Assembly: GCF_000182565.1 (NCBI RefSeq) | Contig: NW_015971538.1 | Coordinates: 899,736 to 963,735 of the forward strand | Origin: Spizellomyces punctatus DAOM BR117 | Taxonomy: Eukaryota > Chytridiomycota > Chytridiomycetes > Spizellomycetales > Spizellomycetaceae | Reading direction: 5' to 3' | Length of the DNA: 64,000 nucleotides | Part shown: in pieces, positions 1 to 13,057 of the stretch | Position numbering within the stretch: the stretch's first letter is position 1 | Layout of the letters: each line of letters opens with the position of its first letter | Position numbers and translations under genes: made by a program | The notes under the pieces: generated by a model | Told to the model about the DNA's origin: nothing | The model's database searches: none | The model's input: only the letters and a program-made list of their open reading frames with translations

Positions 1-314
1 CGAGGTGTATTTGGTTATGGACGGACATGTAAACCGGTTGGAGGGTGGTATGCAGGAGTATGTAGCGCTATGTACCAGTCGAAAACGATTGAAATAATCG
101 TGATCCTTGGATAAGGCATAACCAAAAGCACGCCCCATCTTGCCGTCCAAATCCCAACTTGCGCGCAAGTTCAGAAGCAATATGTCCTAAATGGGATGAG
201 AGATGATGAGTCATTCTGCATCTCACCGGTGGGCCGATGCAGTCCGTCCGTGTCTTCCTCCTGCCGTCAGTCTCTTCTGTCCTTTCGTCCCAATCCAAGA
301 GGAGCTTACACAAC
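1..314. other. Upstream region of CBR1, no gene supported
   Basis: No coding frame with recognisable similarity is seen here apart from a 26-codon in-frame extension of the CBR1 reading frame beginning at an ATG at 237. The stretch presumably holds the CBR1 promoter and 5' leader. No clear TATA box was found. Confidence 0.4.
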
Positions 315-1715
<1,401 letters not shown>

Positions 1716-1936
1716 GCTACTAGAAAGAGAAGAATATATAAGCGTTATGTGTACGCAATGTTGTAGCGTAGATCGCGGGCTTAAACTTGTGCAGGGTTAC
1801 AAGGGAATAGGGTATTTAGATATCTTTCGGACTACATAAGCGGAATAGATGCTTTTACATAAAAGATAGGCCGTCAACTATCCACTGTGAACTGCAGGTA
1901 CATCCAAAGCCCATGCTAGAGCGGTCCTTGGGCTGG

Positions 1937-3760
1937 TCATGGTGAGTCAAGCATGTATGCAATCGCCGCTTCGACGTTGCCACCCTATCCAAAGATAAAA
2001 GTCAGGCTCAACTGAACTTATAAAATGACCCACTCTTGAAGACTCACGGCGGCAAGCAGGGCTCGAATACATCTATCTTTTTCCTGAAGCGATAAGACCA
2101 CTGGAGCGTGAGTAGTTTTGCAATGGTAAGCAGGTATCTAAGATCTCACCTCAAAGCCCATATCGCGTAATGTATTCTTCACAAAAATGGTACAATGAGA
2201 TCGCAGAAGAGATGCTATATGATAAACACATGCTTCATACCAATTGCTCGGCAAACCGCTCTTCGTGTGATTCAGTCAAGGACTGTGGCTCGACTTGTGG
2301 TTGAGCTGGCGCTGCCGTTGACGCTGTCAGCGGTTCAAATGGCTGAAATGCGCCCTGAAGTTGTTGGATTTGTTGCATCATGCTCCCAAAGTCGAAATGT
2401 GGTGCTGCAAGAGATGGGGCGGTAGTTGAGGACGGTGTATTCGGTGCGGCCGTCGACGGGGGCTATTGCAGCGAGGGTTAGTAATCAGACCGACCAAACT
2501 AAAGATGATTTAATAGATTAACCTGCAAGAAGTTAAGGGAGTTGAAAAGAGCAGGATTTCCAAATGGTGCCGTGAATGGTGACGAGGGCAAGGATGCAGA
2601 GTTGGAAGTAGGGGATGTGGTTGGCGGTGGCGCCCAGGGATTTGGAAGAGCCTGGTTGTTGATTCCCTCGCTTGATGATCGTTGTTGCGCACCCAGTAAC
2701 TCTGCAAACCGACGATTTGCCTCGTCTATAGAATCCCTTCATTAGACGTTCAAACACGTCTATTTGACTGGTTGATTATTGGACGCACCTGTGCTCGTGT
2801 CCTCTTCCCGCATTTGACTTAAAGGTGCTTGTATATCGTGATATATGGAACTTAGAGCATTGAATCCACCAGGGATGTTTTCGATGTTCAGCAGCTGCCT
2901 GTCTGTCCTCACGTCATGTCACTTTTGGTTCAAATCCAGATTCCAGAAGTAAGGCATCCGAGGTAACATACCAACATTTCTCATCATTTCCTGGCTCTAA
3001 ATTTTTCATACGATATTAGATGGTTAAAGCAATCACGACATGCAAAGCCCACAGGACGGCATACAAACCAATGCAGGGTTCCTCATAGTGTCGAGCATCT
3101 CTCTTAGGAACTACACCATCGATGACAAAAGTCAGCTACATTCGCCAGATCCAATTAATTTTCGCTTTGACGATTACCCGAGGATCATTCAGCGTTTGGC
3201 GAAGAGAGGGATTCGACTCAGCTAAGCGTGCAATCCTTGGGTCGTTCTCCAACATGGTACGCATAAATTCTGGATTCTCCAACATACTTCGGACAAAAGG
3301 ATTTTCTAACAAGGCGCTCATATCTATTTGCAGACGGTTAATAGATTTCGGTGTTAAGGGCCAGGTTACATCTATCGCTGCAGCCACCTGGAAGTCCAAA
3401 AGCATTACGAGCCGCGCCTCCTGCTCCTGGAACGTTATGACCGGCTGCCGCCGCAGTACTTGCTTCTTCCGCAGCACGATTTCTGGCTAATTTTGTAGCA
3501 TGAACTGTGATTCCATCTTTCAATCCGAGCGACGATACTGATTCTTCATCGTCCTTGAGCACGCGGCCAGCATAAACTAGGCGGATCTCGTCCAATGGTA
3601 CATTGACGCGGGATGCCAGTTGAGCTTTCAGTTCTGCAAGTGTCTCTTTCTCAGGATCTGTAACTCTAAGTGTGATGTCGGTTCCAACATCGCCTAGCCC
3701 GGGTGCTAGACGGAACCGGATGTTGATGGGCGATGAACTGGCATCAGTGGAGCTAGACAT
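1937..3760 (-). CDS. DSK2: Ubiquilin / Dsk2-like proteasome shuttle protein
   Basis: Shuttle receptor that carries ubiquitylated proteins to the proteasome. The first exon (from 3760 downward) encodes a ubiquitin-like domain with the LVYAGRVLKDDE segment. Next come a STI1-type segment with NPEFMRTMLENDPR and ALNDP-like NPSLRQTLNDPR motifs, MRNPAL/EMMRN, the highly conserved NIENIPGGFNAL block, a Pro/Ser/Thr-rich linker, and a C-terminal UBA domain (LRDMGF ... CIRALLAAGGNVEAAI). About nine exons are joined by short introns; the last two small exons complete the UBA. A second in-frame ATG at 3808 lies inside the repeat element immediately upstream, but the start at 3760 leaves a normal UBL beginning. 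The upstream region is therefore made of transposon sequence. Confidence 0.92.
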
Positions 3761-3781
3761 AATCTCTGTGTAGGCTGTTTC

Positions 3782-4495
3782 TAGTGTAGAGGTGACAGAA
3801 ACTGGCACTAGCTACTACACCAGGGAATAAACCGGCGACAACCGGTTCGGAAAAGCCAACTAAGCTACTACTAGGCAATTATACACGCAATACGTAACGG
3901 TTGTTTCTAACCGGATAATTGCCCACCACCACACGCGGTCCCTACTAGGCCTTGATCTGGAACTCTTGATGGCATTGAAGGCATCCAGGAGTGAATCGAC
4001 TGGGCAGCATCACAAGCTGGGGGATTTTCAGTGACAAGGCTTGGAGACTAAAAACTGCATGTCAGTAACAGAATAACATGAAAAGAGATGATGCCATTGG
4101 TACATACCAACCAAGCTCAACTAATGTGGCAGTATAATAGCAGCTTTGTTGGTTCCGAGTGATTGTTGCTGGTTCCAGTTGGTTGTAGTCATCGGCAGGG
4201 CAAGGTGCAATGTGGGTCGTGATGAGTGTTGCGCAGATGGTTTGAGAGTTGAGGAACTGGTGAGGAAGGGAAGAGACAGGAAAGGCCCCCCTTTTATAGA
4301 CCTTGAGTGTGGCAAATGGGGTCCAGCTGAAAAAAAAAAAAAAAAAAAAACATTACATTAGCATGCCACACCGCAGTTTGGAGAACATTAGCAGGACGTC
4401 TTTCAGCGATGGGGGTTCTGATTATGCAATATAATTAACCGGATTGATCCGGATGATAATGGGTACTAGTGCCATTTACTGTCAGCTCCACACTA
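3782..4495. mobile_element. TIR element, copy 1 (714 bp, TA-flanked)
   Basis: Both ends carry an imperfect 30-bp terminal inverted repeat: the left end begins TAGTGTAGAGGTGAC and the reverse complement of the right end begins TAGTGTGGAGCTGAC; 26 of 30 positions match by eye. The outermost TA at each end fits a TA target-site duplication, as in Tc1/mariner-type elements. A second, clearly related copy lies at 44722-45412 in the same orientation. No transposase or conserved ORF is visible, so the copy is non-autonomous. It includes a 20-base A run near 4331-4350, a TATAAAA box on the minus strand (4292-4298) followed by a pyrimidine-rich tract, and a candidate 53-bp intron on the minus strand (4107 down to 4055). 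It ends 22 bp upstream of the ubiquilin start codon. Confidence 0.85.
4292..4298 (-). promoter_or_regulatory. TATA box inside TIR element copy 1
   Basis: TATAAAA reads on the minus strand, directly followed by a G run and a pyrimidine-rich stretch, as also in the second copy and much like the GAPDH promoter in this window. It points toward the ubiquilin gene, so a transcript from here could act as an upstream leader of ubiquilin. Function is inferred from sequence and from conservation between copies only. Confidence 0.55.
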
Positions 4496-4668
4496 TGTAC
4501 TGCAAACAGCGTTTCAAATTACGCGTCATTAGTCATTTGAATTTCTGGAACGTTTGGTTCTTGGTAACAATTGCAAGGGAAGATCCAAAGAGCTTTTGTT
4601 CGTTTTCAAGACTTGCCACGGATCTTGCTCCTGGGGTCGGAAATCTCAACGACGGTTGCAAAAGAGAG

Positions 4669-6415
4669 ATGGCTCGTCCTCGCAAAGTTTTTGCAGAGCA
4701 ACCACGCCCACCAACCAACATTGAAAGCAAGTTAGAGAACCTTGCTCGACTGGCCAAAACTGGACGAAGATCTCGTGCTCAAGCTCCGGATGAGGCACCT
4801 ATCTCCCGCAATGGCCGACCAAAGAGATTTTCCGTGGACAGAGAAGACAGCGACGAAGCTGCAGGTGATAGTTTTCACAATGGAAATGAACTACCAGCAG
4901 CGACACTTGGGAAGCGATACAGACAGGATGACGCTGACTTGCAATCAATGGAACCAGCCACTCGCCGTCGCGTTGGTGTGAGGGCAGAAGAGAACTATTA
5001 TGCATCTGCGAAATGTAAGTTGACATCCGCGTCAGTTGGTGTCAGACACGACATCTGTTGAGGGAAAGGGGCGCATGTTATTCAACTATGCTGTTATAGG
5101 GTCACAATTTCCGCAGCATGATGCTATGATGGCACAAAGATCTTCTCTAAGCCATACCATTACACAGGATTACAACCCAAAAGACTACAATATACCGCCA
5201 TACTTTTTCCTCTCAAAGGATGGAATGATAGCTACTTTTACCTGGCATCCCCCGAAACGTGTGCGTTTTCGTTCTCAATATTCTTGGAAAGAACAAGGAA
5301 GGATACTTACGGTATAATTGGATAATATTCGGAACCCACACGCATAGTCATCTAAGTGGTGGATCCGCTTCCACGTACTTACAGATCTGCAGCGATATCC
5401 AGTCAGAAGAAAACACATACCAAGAATATGACTCCGTCAAAGCTCCCCGCCTTCTCTCATTTCTGAGGTCTCATTTGCAAAAATGCATACGAAGAACAAA
5501 CGGACAGCTGGCCTATCGCACTGCATACCAACTGATCAAGCCAGATGCTGCTGAATTGATTCGACAGCTACCAATGATCGTGTTGGAGGACGCGATCCCA
5601 AATCCCCAGTATCCTGGTATGTAAAGGCTAAATTTGACGTGGCTTCATACTCAATAAGCTTCTGCAGGTCTAATATGGCTAGCATGTGCGACGGAGAAAG
5701 GGTTTCGGCCACCGATATCGATCATAGAGTGGCTGCTGGGATATGTTAGGGCTGTTGCTGACAGCCCATTTCGAGAAACCTTTGAGGCGTCTGCCTCGTC
5801 CGACCCGCTGCAACTGGTGTCCAGATCGGTTGCTGAGCTGCCGACATCGAAGCGCGACCTGCTCTATGCCCTTCAACTGACAAAAAGCCTACAGACATCG
5901 GCAGGTGAGCTCCAAATGCGGTGTTCAGACTGGTAGCGCTTTTGTTCATAGTGCTGTTCACTTTCTCAGGGAATAGATTTTTGATTGACAAAACCACGCG
6001 AGCTTGGTTTGAGCGCATGCGGTCAGACAGTAATGACAACCATTATTCTAAAACTCTGTATCAAGTCCATCATGTGCCAATCGATGGGGTGCCGAATCTT
6101 CAGCCAGATGAGCTGGAACTCTCAGCTGTGGATCCATGCTGCTCCGATATATTGGACATTTTGCGTCAAGAACTGGATGAAGAAGATCAGCAGCGATGGC
6201 CGGACGATGTAGTTCTTAAACATATGCTCAACGAGAAGAGTTGTGAGCTCCGTACAAAGATGTTAGTACCAGCAGTCTTTGGAGGGAGCGAATCAAAGAG
6301 TGCGGAAAAGCCACCTGGTGTAAATAGGATGGAGGTGGATTTGTTATGGAGAAAGTACAAAGAGAAGATTAGCCAGGCACAAAGGAGAATATTAAGGGGC
6401 GCCATCAGTAAGTGA
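4669..6415 (+). CDS. Uncharacterised protein, basic N-terminus, conserved helical core
   Basis: I do not recognise the family. The start at 4669 (MARPRKVFAEQPRPP) opens a basic, disordered region of about 110 residues with KRP/RRR clusters that could serve as a nuclear localisation signal. After an intron the protein continues with DYNPKDYNIPPYFF, then a helical block containing LQKCIRR, AYQLIKPDAAELIRQLPMIV-type text and a LEDAIPNPQYPGLIWLACA segment, and a WLLGYV motif. The long last exon is rich in acidic residues and ends ILRGAISK. Five or six exons are needed; the exon 2/3 junction around 5260-5390 is uncertain. The stop at 6415 coincides with a GTAAGT, so a further spliced exon cannot be excluded. 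Confidence 0.7.
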
Positions 6416-6532
6416 TATTGCTGACAGTAATCACTATATAGCTTGTCATCGCAAACATAATGCAGTATCTTTGGCTCCCTTGTCGTGTAATACCAGCGCG
6501 ATGTTATTTTGCTGTCTATCTTTGCTGATTCA

Positions 6533-7179
6533 CTATCGATCTGCAGTCTCCTTAATCACTTCATGGCCATCGAGTGTGAGAAATAATAGCAAGTCCTTGC
6601 CAACTATTGGGGAACCATCCTCACCTCCATGAGCCCGCTCATAGGTTAGACACACATCACGCAAGTCGCGCTCGATCACAGAAGACCAGCTCTGGATATC
6701 TCCCAGCTCCTGGGAACATAGGTTACAGCTTGTAGCGGTTCAAAAGGCACCCTTGACGGTAGTCCTGTCAGTTACCTTCAAAGCTGCGTTAAAGTCATTA
6801 ACTAAGGTCAGCCACTGCCGAGATTGCCGGCCATGCTGAGCAGTCGCAGCAGATAGTTTCTTTGCCTCAACCTCAATATCCCGCTGATTTTTGAAAGCGG
6901 AGGCAACTCTAGTAATACACCCAGCAAATGTCACCAAGGGTTTTGAATTGTCTACGTCAAAATATAGAGTACTGGATACTACCGGACGTTCAATGTATCC
7001 GCCAGACAGTCTGTCAACGCCGTGACCCCCAGTGTGGCATCCCGCTGCAGATGCTCTGGAACCGCTCTCTGTTATTGACAATTGGGACATATTTCTCCAA
7101 GTTATCCTTTCCTCTTACCAGAAGATAGTTTATCGTTGACCTGTTTGACCTGATGGTCTTTGAGTGTTCTTGAAAGCAT
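6533..7179 (-). CDS. BLOC1S1: BLOC-1 subunit 1 (GCN5L1 homologue)
   Basis: Small coiled-coil subunit of the BLOC-1/BORC complexes that act on endosomes and lysosome-related organelles. Splicing four exons gives MLSRTLKDHQVKQ at the N-terminus, then ALTDCLADTLNVRVASAF, NQRDIEVEAKKL, QSRQWLTLVNDFNAALK and ELGDIQSWSSVIERDLR, which track the human protein in order. The start at 7179 aligns with the human initiator. The tail after YERAHGG, about 30 residues rich in Leu and Asp, has no clear counterpart and may be read through a missed intron. It is divergent from the DHHC gene, with about 255 bp between the start codons. Confidence 0.88.
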
Positions 7180-7433
7180 CAAAGACGAATTTGCCTCAAC
7201 TTTTGGCCTCAAACGCGAGGGTTATGTCAGTCGACCACGTGAAACCAATTAACAAGCCTTGACCTCGCAGGACTGCCTCCCAGTTGACCTTGCGTCTTTG
7301 TGGGCGAGAGAACGTTTGAAGGTAACCATGATGTTTGGTTGCACCCGACGAAAATGTATAAGAACGGTAGGGGTACTACCTGTAGTGTTTGTGGTGTGTC
7401 TTGTAGGTATGTTGATATGCTAGGAACAAGCAC

Positions 7434-9093
7434 ATGTCGGGGCTTTCGCATTGTGTCATGGGCTGGCTTTTGGTAATGTTTCTGAGTGCAGCATGGTCCT
7501 ACTATGCGTACATGTTTCGGTTTTATCGTAAGTGTAATTTCACGTTGCAAATGCAGAGTGTCATTCTCGTGGCTTACCTATTATCGCTTTTCCGTACATA
7601 GCAAAGTTAGTCTACCCGAACAGTCTAGTCCAGAGTGGTGCGTCAAGTCTTGTGTATCGTTATACCCGCGCTAACTGTACATATCTCAAATCCACTGTGT
7701 CGGCCTTTGAAAGGTCTCTATTTTGTACTTCTACACTTCCTCCTCGTCATGTTTGTCTGGAGCTATTACCGCGTAGTTAGCACGTCTCCGGGACACCCCA
7801 TCAAGGTCCGGTTGCCATTGTACGCAGGAAAACAACGTGCCGATTCTTACGCACTTTGATCGGTTTTGCAGATAGTTGCCGTTCCCCCTTCCTCTACGCG
7901 GCTTGTGCCGCGAGGCATTGAGTTGAACGAAGGTGTGAGGCGAGCAGATTATCCACCACCTCTAATACCAATCAGCCATGTCGCTGACAGCAATATGGGA
8001 TCTGGTGACTCGCTATTGGAGGAGGAATCTGATCGCGGGTACACCGCGGTATCACTACACCGGGAGGACGATGAAGATCTACGGGCATCTGCACGACCGT
8101 TGGAGACGAAGCGGGATGGTGGGCGGAGATTTTGCACAAAGTGCAACAATTGGAAACCAGACCGCACACACCATTGCTCTGTTTGTGAAAAGTGAGTTGC
8201 ACTGTAAACATATCTATTAAGATTCTTGCGATGGCGATCTTAAGGACCGCTCGTTGTAATGCTCAGATGCGTGCTGAAACTTGATCATCACTGTAAGTCA
8301 GGGGCAAATCTCTACTCTGCAAATTATTCACTAATGCATCCCTTCAAATTATTGATACCAGGTCCCTGGGTGAATAATTGCGTTGTAAGTGATCCCAAGT
8401 CTTGTTAGCTATGTCATAAAATGCTGATGGGACTTTACTGTAGGGATTTGCGAACTACAAATATTTCTGTAAGTGTCGCTGTCTGCAGATTAAGAATCAT
8501 CATGCAACTTATCATAGCATCTCTTTTTCAGATCTCTTTGTCACGTACACCATGCTATATTGTTTATTTATATTCTTTACAATGATGGGTACAATATTGT
8601 GGTATGGTGGAGATGACTTGATGAAGGTACAACCTGTTTGCTTTTTTAGCATGGCGATGTGTAATGGCTAATCACAGGGACCTCTCTATTAGGGTCTTTA
8701 CGGCATCGATTTTCACACGATAATGCTTTTCATCGTGAGCGGCATCTTTGCTCTCTGCCTCCTCGTTTTCGTTGCTGTACATGCGGGTCTCATATCGAGC
8801 AACAAGACGACGATAGAGAGTATGGAAGGAGCCCGAAGGGTGAGACTTGAGGATAACAGTGTGCGGCTGGCTCGACATGTCAACATATACGATCTTGGCG
8901 CAAAGGAGAATTTCCTTCAAATCTTTGGGGCAAATTGGAGGTTATGGTTTGTGCCGTTACCAACAAGGTAATTGAACGTTCGTTCATTTCAAACCATGAA
9001 TTGTGTTGTCCAACACTTCATCTTTGCAGTCTGGGCGACGGGCATTCATTCCCCTATAACCGGGAGACATATCGAAGCCTCCTCGAGGTGTGA
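7434..9093 (+). CDS. DHHC palmitoyltransferase, ZDHHC2/15-like (Pfa3 type)
   Basis: Integral membrane S-acyltransferase that attaches palmitate to cysteines of target proteins. Two N-terminal membrane segments are visible (WLLVMFLSAAWSYYAYM and a second with FVLLHFLLVMFVWSYY), followed by a cytosolic loop, the zinc-binding core FCTKCNNWKPDRTHHCSVCEK, the catalytic stretch spread over small exons (CVLKLDHHCPWVNNCVG, FANYKYF), two more membrane segments and the TTxE-like NKTTIESME motif. The order and the C-terminal GDGHSFP tail resemble ZDHHC2/15. At least nine exons are needed. The joins between 7530 and 7720 are uncertain, because several frames are open there. The catalytic Cys of DHHC is rebuilt across an intron and is intact. 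Confidence 0.87.
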
Positions 9094-9376
9094 CGTATTT
9101 ATCATTCTTTTCTCGGGGGGCAGAAGCAGCGTCTAGTCGCATGTTGTACCATATAGTTGGATAGAGGTTGGAGAGGTACCATTGCGCTTAAGGAAAATAT
9201 TATAGATTATGGTTTCGCGAAAGGACCCTTATGATGCACATCAGTCCATCATGGTTGCCGTCATCGCTTTTGAATATTCAAGTCAAGCGGTTCCATCTGA
9301 AAACTCCAAGGAGATCACAACCTATACCGCGACGATACATTAACATGTCAGTCGTTGATGCCATCTTTACCTTACA

Positions 9377-10304
9377 CTAAATTTTATTTGCAATCACAAT
9401 CACTAATATGAGTATAACAACTAGAATAGCAATGATTGTTGTCCCTCGCGAGTTTCTCACAGAAGACTGTAGCACCTGCTCTAGTCTTCTACCCGCCCCT
9501 CTCAGTCGTCGACTTGTTGAATCGACTCTACCTTCGGTTTCTTCTAAAAGATCAACGTGTAGATCCAATTCTTCGTTGATCAGTAGACCTATATGTTTTT
9601 GCCGTGCTATTGTTTCACTGAGCTCGTCCAGCTGCGCATCTTGCTCTGCGGTGAATATTAGATTGTGGTCACGAGCCATCAATAGTTAAATAGGCTTGAC
9701 ACCCACCGTCCATTATTCTCTGTTGCAGATGAAGAGACTCTCCATTGCTCAATTCCTCATCCATGGTTGCCTCAACAGGATCCGTAAACCGAACTGCCTT
9801 GTTCCCCCCTTTATTTCGTGGACTGTTCCGCTGTGTGAACAGGTTCATTGTCTCCTCCCCGCGCGCCATCGCTTCTATCCGATCATACTGTTTACTGAGC
9901 TGCAGTATTGCCTCCTCCCACCGACGAAGTTCGCTCTTATCCCTGGAACATTATGTTGCTGAACATTCTGACCGATTTTGGCGTGTGGTACATGGACGAA
10001 CCTTCCGGTCGACTCCTCTGCATCCGATAAGCTCTGCTCGAGCTTTCCAATACCGCTTTTCAATACCGAAAGGTTCTTCTGGATACGCTCATCCAGTTCT
10101 TCTGTGGACACACCGAATTTGGCTGCGTGCTTTCTCTCCAATATACACCCTATTGTGTCCTCCCCCAAGGATGTCAGTGTTGCTCGCTCTTTCTCCCTGA
10201 AAATGCCGATATGTGAGATAACACGTACAAGTAGGAATCAACAAATACGCGCTGACAGATACGCACCATGTTCCCTGCGTTCGTGCTGCTTCCAGGTCTG
10301 TCAT
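9377..10304 (-). CDS. STX8: Qc-SNARE, syntaxin-8-like
   Basis: Tail-anchored SNARE for late endosome/vacuole fusion. MTDLEAARTQGTW opens an N-terminal helical region (residues about 1-100). After two introns comes the SNARE heptad region, LQQRIMDEQDAQLDELSETI and RQKHIGLLINEELDLH, with the central glutamine of a Q-SNARE, and then a C-terminal hydrophobic anchor (TIIAILVVILILVIVI) ending ANKI. The join between IMDG and EQDAQ removes a 5'-GTGGGT intron and gives a close match to human STX8. Syntaxin 6/10 and Tlg1 are less likely because of the EQDAQLDELS sequence. It lies tail to tail with the DHHC gene, and its start is about 170 bp from the PARN stop codon on the same strand. Confidence 0.85.
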
Positions 10305-10473
10305 TGTGGTCAGTTTTTGAGAATTTCGAGGAACCCGAGCCTTTGAGGCTGAACGTCAACCTCAACATCGTACACGTGATTCAGCTTACGTGGGCACCGA
10401 TCATTGAGATTGTTAAGCGACATTTTATTCGCAAACAGCAAAAATTCTGATTTATACATTGAAGATTCTAAAG

Positions 10474-13057
10474 TCATTGTATGGTACATCCACTTGAAGC
10501 CTGCCGTGCCTGCAAACGTGCTGCAGCTTCTACAGCCTTGTCTCGCTGTATCTTCTTGAGCCTACGCTCCTCACGACGTTTCCGCCTTTCTTCTTTCGCC
10601 AATGAATGTTCAGCAGGACTTCGAGTATAGTTATGTGACGAACTTCCAGCAGTTAAGCCCTCGGCAACCTCTCCTTCTGGATCGACTCGTGGTCGTTTCG
10701 CTGCACGAGTTGTGTAATCGCGATATTGCTGCCGTCTAAGAGCCGTTGAATGCGGTGCACGTAGAGCTAGAAAACCATGCCTGTCTGTCAGCCACAAATG
10801 CAACACCTACATCCTCTCTTCCTTTAGTTTACCTCCAACACCACCACCTTCAGTAACATTCTGAGCAACTTGTCTAGCTGCATGGTCCGCAAACGTTTCG
10901 ATTCGGTAAGAGAACATTCTCTCCCTCTCCTCACCGTTAGCGTTCTCCACTTCTCCAAATGTTGGTATAACATCTTTGACCATGTCACCGTTTCGAACCG
11001 TCAAGAAACAGCTGTTGTCGTCAATAAAATTAATTCCAACTGATCCCAGTGTCTTAAATTCACTTTGGACATCTGATAAAGTAACATCCGACGGAAAATC
11101 ATAGACCTTGAATACATGTGAACGATCTGGGATATCTTTGCATTTGCGCGTGTCAGTATCAAATAGAGACCATTTCATGTAAGGTGTTAGCCCTTACCTT
11201 CATCCCCTACTATGTTCATGTAGGGTATGTCCGATCGCATAATGTGCAGCTTATTGAGCGCAGGCTGGAAAGCGGGGGAGTCGAATGATAGAGGCAGATT
11301 TCCTTCATTCTTTACGATTTGCCCCATCAACTTTACAAATACCACTCCCGTTGCATAAGCATCATAACCAGCTTCATGAAAATTATCAGCATCTTCATAT
11401 CCGGTGAAGTCGGGATGCACAACTGTGGTCGTAGGATATTTAGGGCATTGTCCGCGATTTCACCAGGTATCACACCCACCGATTGTTGGATACGTGAACG
11501 GTTTGAGAGAAACTCTCCGAAGAACATCCGACAATGCGGACTGCATAATAAAAGGCTGCGCAAACTAACTTGAGTTGGGGCTCTTACACTGACATGTCGG
11601 ATATTGCCCACCTGTACATCAGACTCTGAATGTGCGATGTACTTCGTGTCGTATATGCTGTTTAGGTGAGGCACAGTTAATCATTGCGTCTTTGAGAGGA
11701 ATACAAAAGCACCATACACGCACACAGGAAATAGATTATGCAGCCCTTGCTTGAATTCCTGCACATTCTCGGGTAATGATCGGTGAAATTTCTCATAGGT
11801 TTGGCATAAGTCTATCACGCCATACATTAAAGACGCCGGAAAATGCAGAATGATGCGTGTGAAGACGTAAATCTTACCAAGCATCACGTTATGGCCGATA
11901 ACAGGTTTTTTGGACCTGCTAATCACTTCGATCACTTTGCGGAAACCGATCAACTGTTCCAGCTCATTCTGACACTAAATGTTATTGTGGGTGCCTTAAA
12001 AAAGGCAGACAGTGCATATTCCCACCTCCAAGTACGCCACTCTATTATTGGACCCCGATTTTCGCTCCTCATTTGTAAGCTTACGGATAGTAACATAGCC
12101 GGCGGTCCCCTCAGTGCTTAATGCCGAATTATATCTAGCGAGACAGTTTAATCAGAAAGATGTTGCAGTAAGAAGCTCATAAGAAGCATGCATTAGTGTC
12201 ACCTCTTCTTGATTTCTTGATGTATCAGTCTTCGATGGAAAGAGCTGGGAGCTGCCACCTCTAAAGTCTTCTCGGAAGAATTTTGCAACCAGTTCTGAAC
12301 CGCCTGTCTGCCAGGCCCAAGGAGCACACACGTCAGTGTGCCACCCATGCAACACGGCACCGAAAAGCAGTTGGGTAAGTGGCATACCGTCCCGACATGC
12401 TTACATCGTGGAATCCATAAATTCTCGATTTGCACCCTCTATTGGGATGTCATTGCCCTGCGCAACTGCTCCAATCTTTTGGCGTGCTTCTGCTTCGTCA
12501 TCAAGGTTAAGAAATGGAATACCTAGTCCGTGCATGTCCCACATTAGTACATCCACACGTCTCCCCGACAATATCGTTAAACACTGTCGGCATTTACCCT
12601 GTGATATCCATTTATTGAAGTCAAACTTGTTTCCTCTCAAAAATTCTAACGATCCTATTTGAAATGAGTATTGCCGATCGAGGCCCAGGGTACGGGAACC
12701 AGACTGCGGGAAAACGTAGCAGTTGAACGGCTTCGCTACATAAACTTTTCTTCCACTGTCCCAGGTAAAAGTACACAGTCCAAATTGAATCACTAGGAAG
12801 TTCTGTGCAGACCGTCGAATTTTTTCGTAGCGTTCCTGGACTGTATCAAGAAAAGCAATCTGATAAGGCCTTGCCGTTCCAATTCCTTCACAAAGCGCAG
12901 TATGCGGTCCAGTCAATAATTTATTAACACGTTAATAATATATGCCCGAATTTCACTCACCAGATAGTTCGGTATCTATAGCAATGAAGTCTGCTTCTTG
13001 AACGGCTTCTTGAATGTTGGGAAGCAAAGCCTCGAAACTGTTACGAAGAACCTCCAT
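10474..13057 (-). CDS. PARN: Poly(A)-specific ribonuclease PARN
   Basis: DEDD-family 3'-5' exonuclease that trims poly(A) tails and matures small RNAs. The N-terminal motif EADFIAIDTELSG holds the first catalytic Asp/Glu pair, FLVIQFGLCTF follows, RKPVIGHN is visible (motif II), and the C-terminal exonuclease half ends with FHEAGYDAYATG (the H and D of motif III). An RRM-like region (DRSHVFKVYDFPSDVT, FIDDNSCFLTV) and a basic tail with KEERRKRREERR complete the protein. The start at 13057 (MEVLRNSFEALLP) aligns with the human initiator, but the frame stays open for another 103 codons upstream to an ATG at 13366. Some eight exons are needed. Confidence 0.9.

Noticed and set aside
4330-4351. 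20-base A run as a possible retroelement poly(A) tail
   Set aside because: It lies inside the TIR element, has an interrupted counterpart in copy 2, and is not at an element end.
6416-6651. Continuation of the uncharacterised gene through a GTAAGT donor at 6411
   Set aside because: The extra frame is open but lies antisense to the BLOC1S1 3' exon and looks random; left as a note only.
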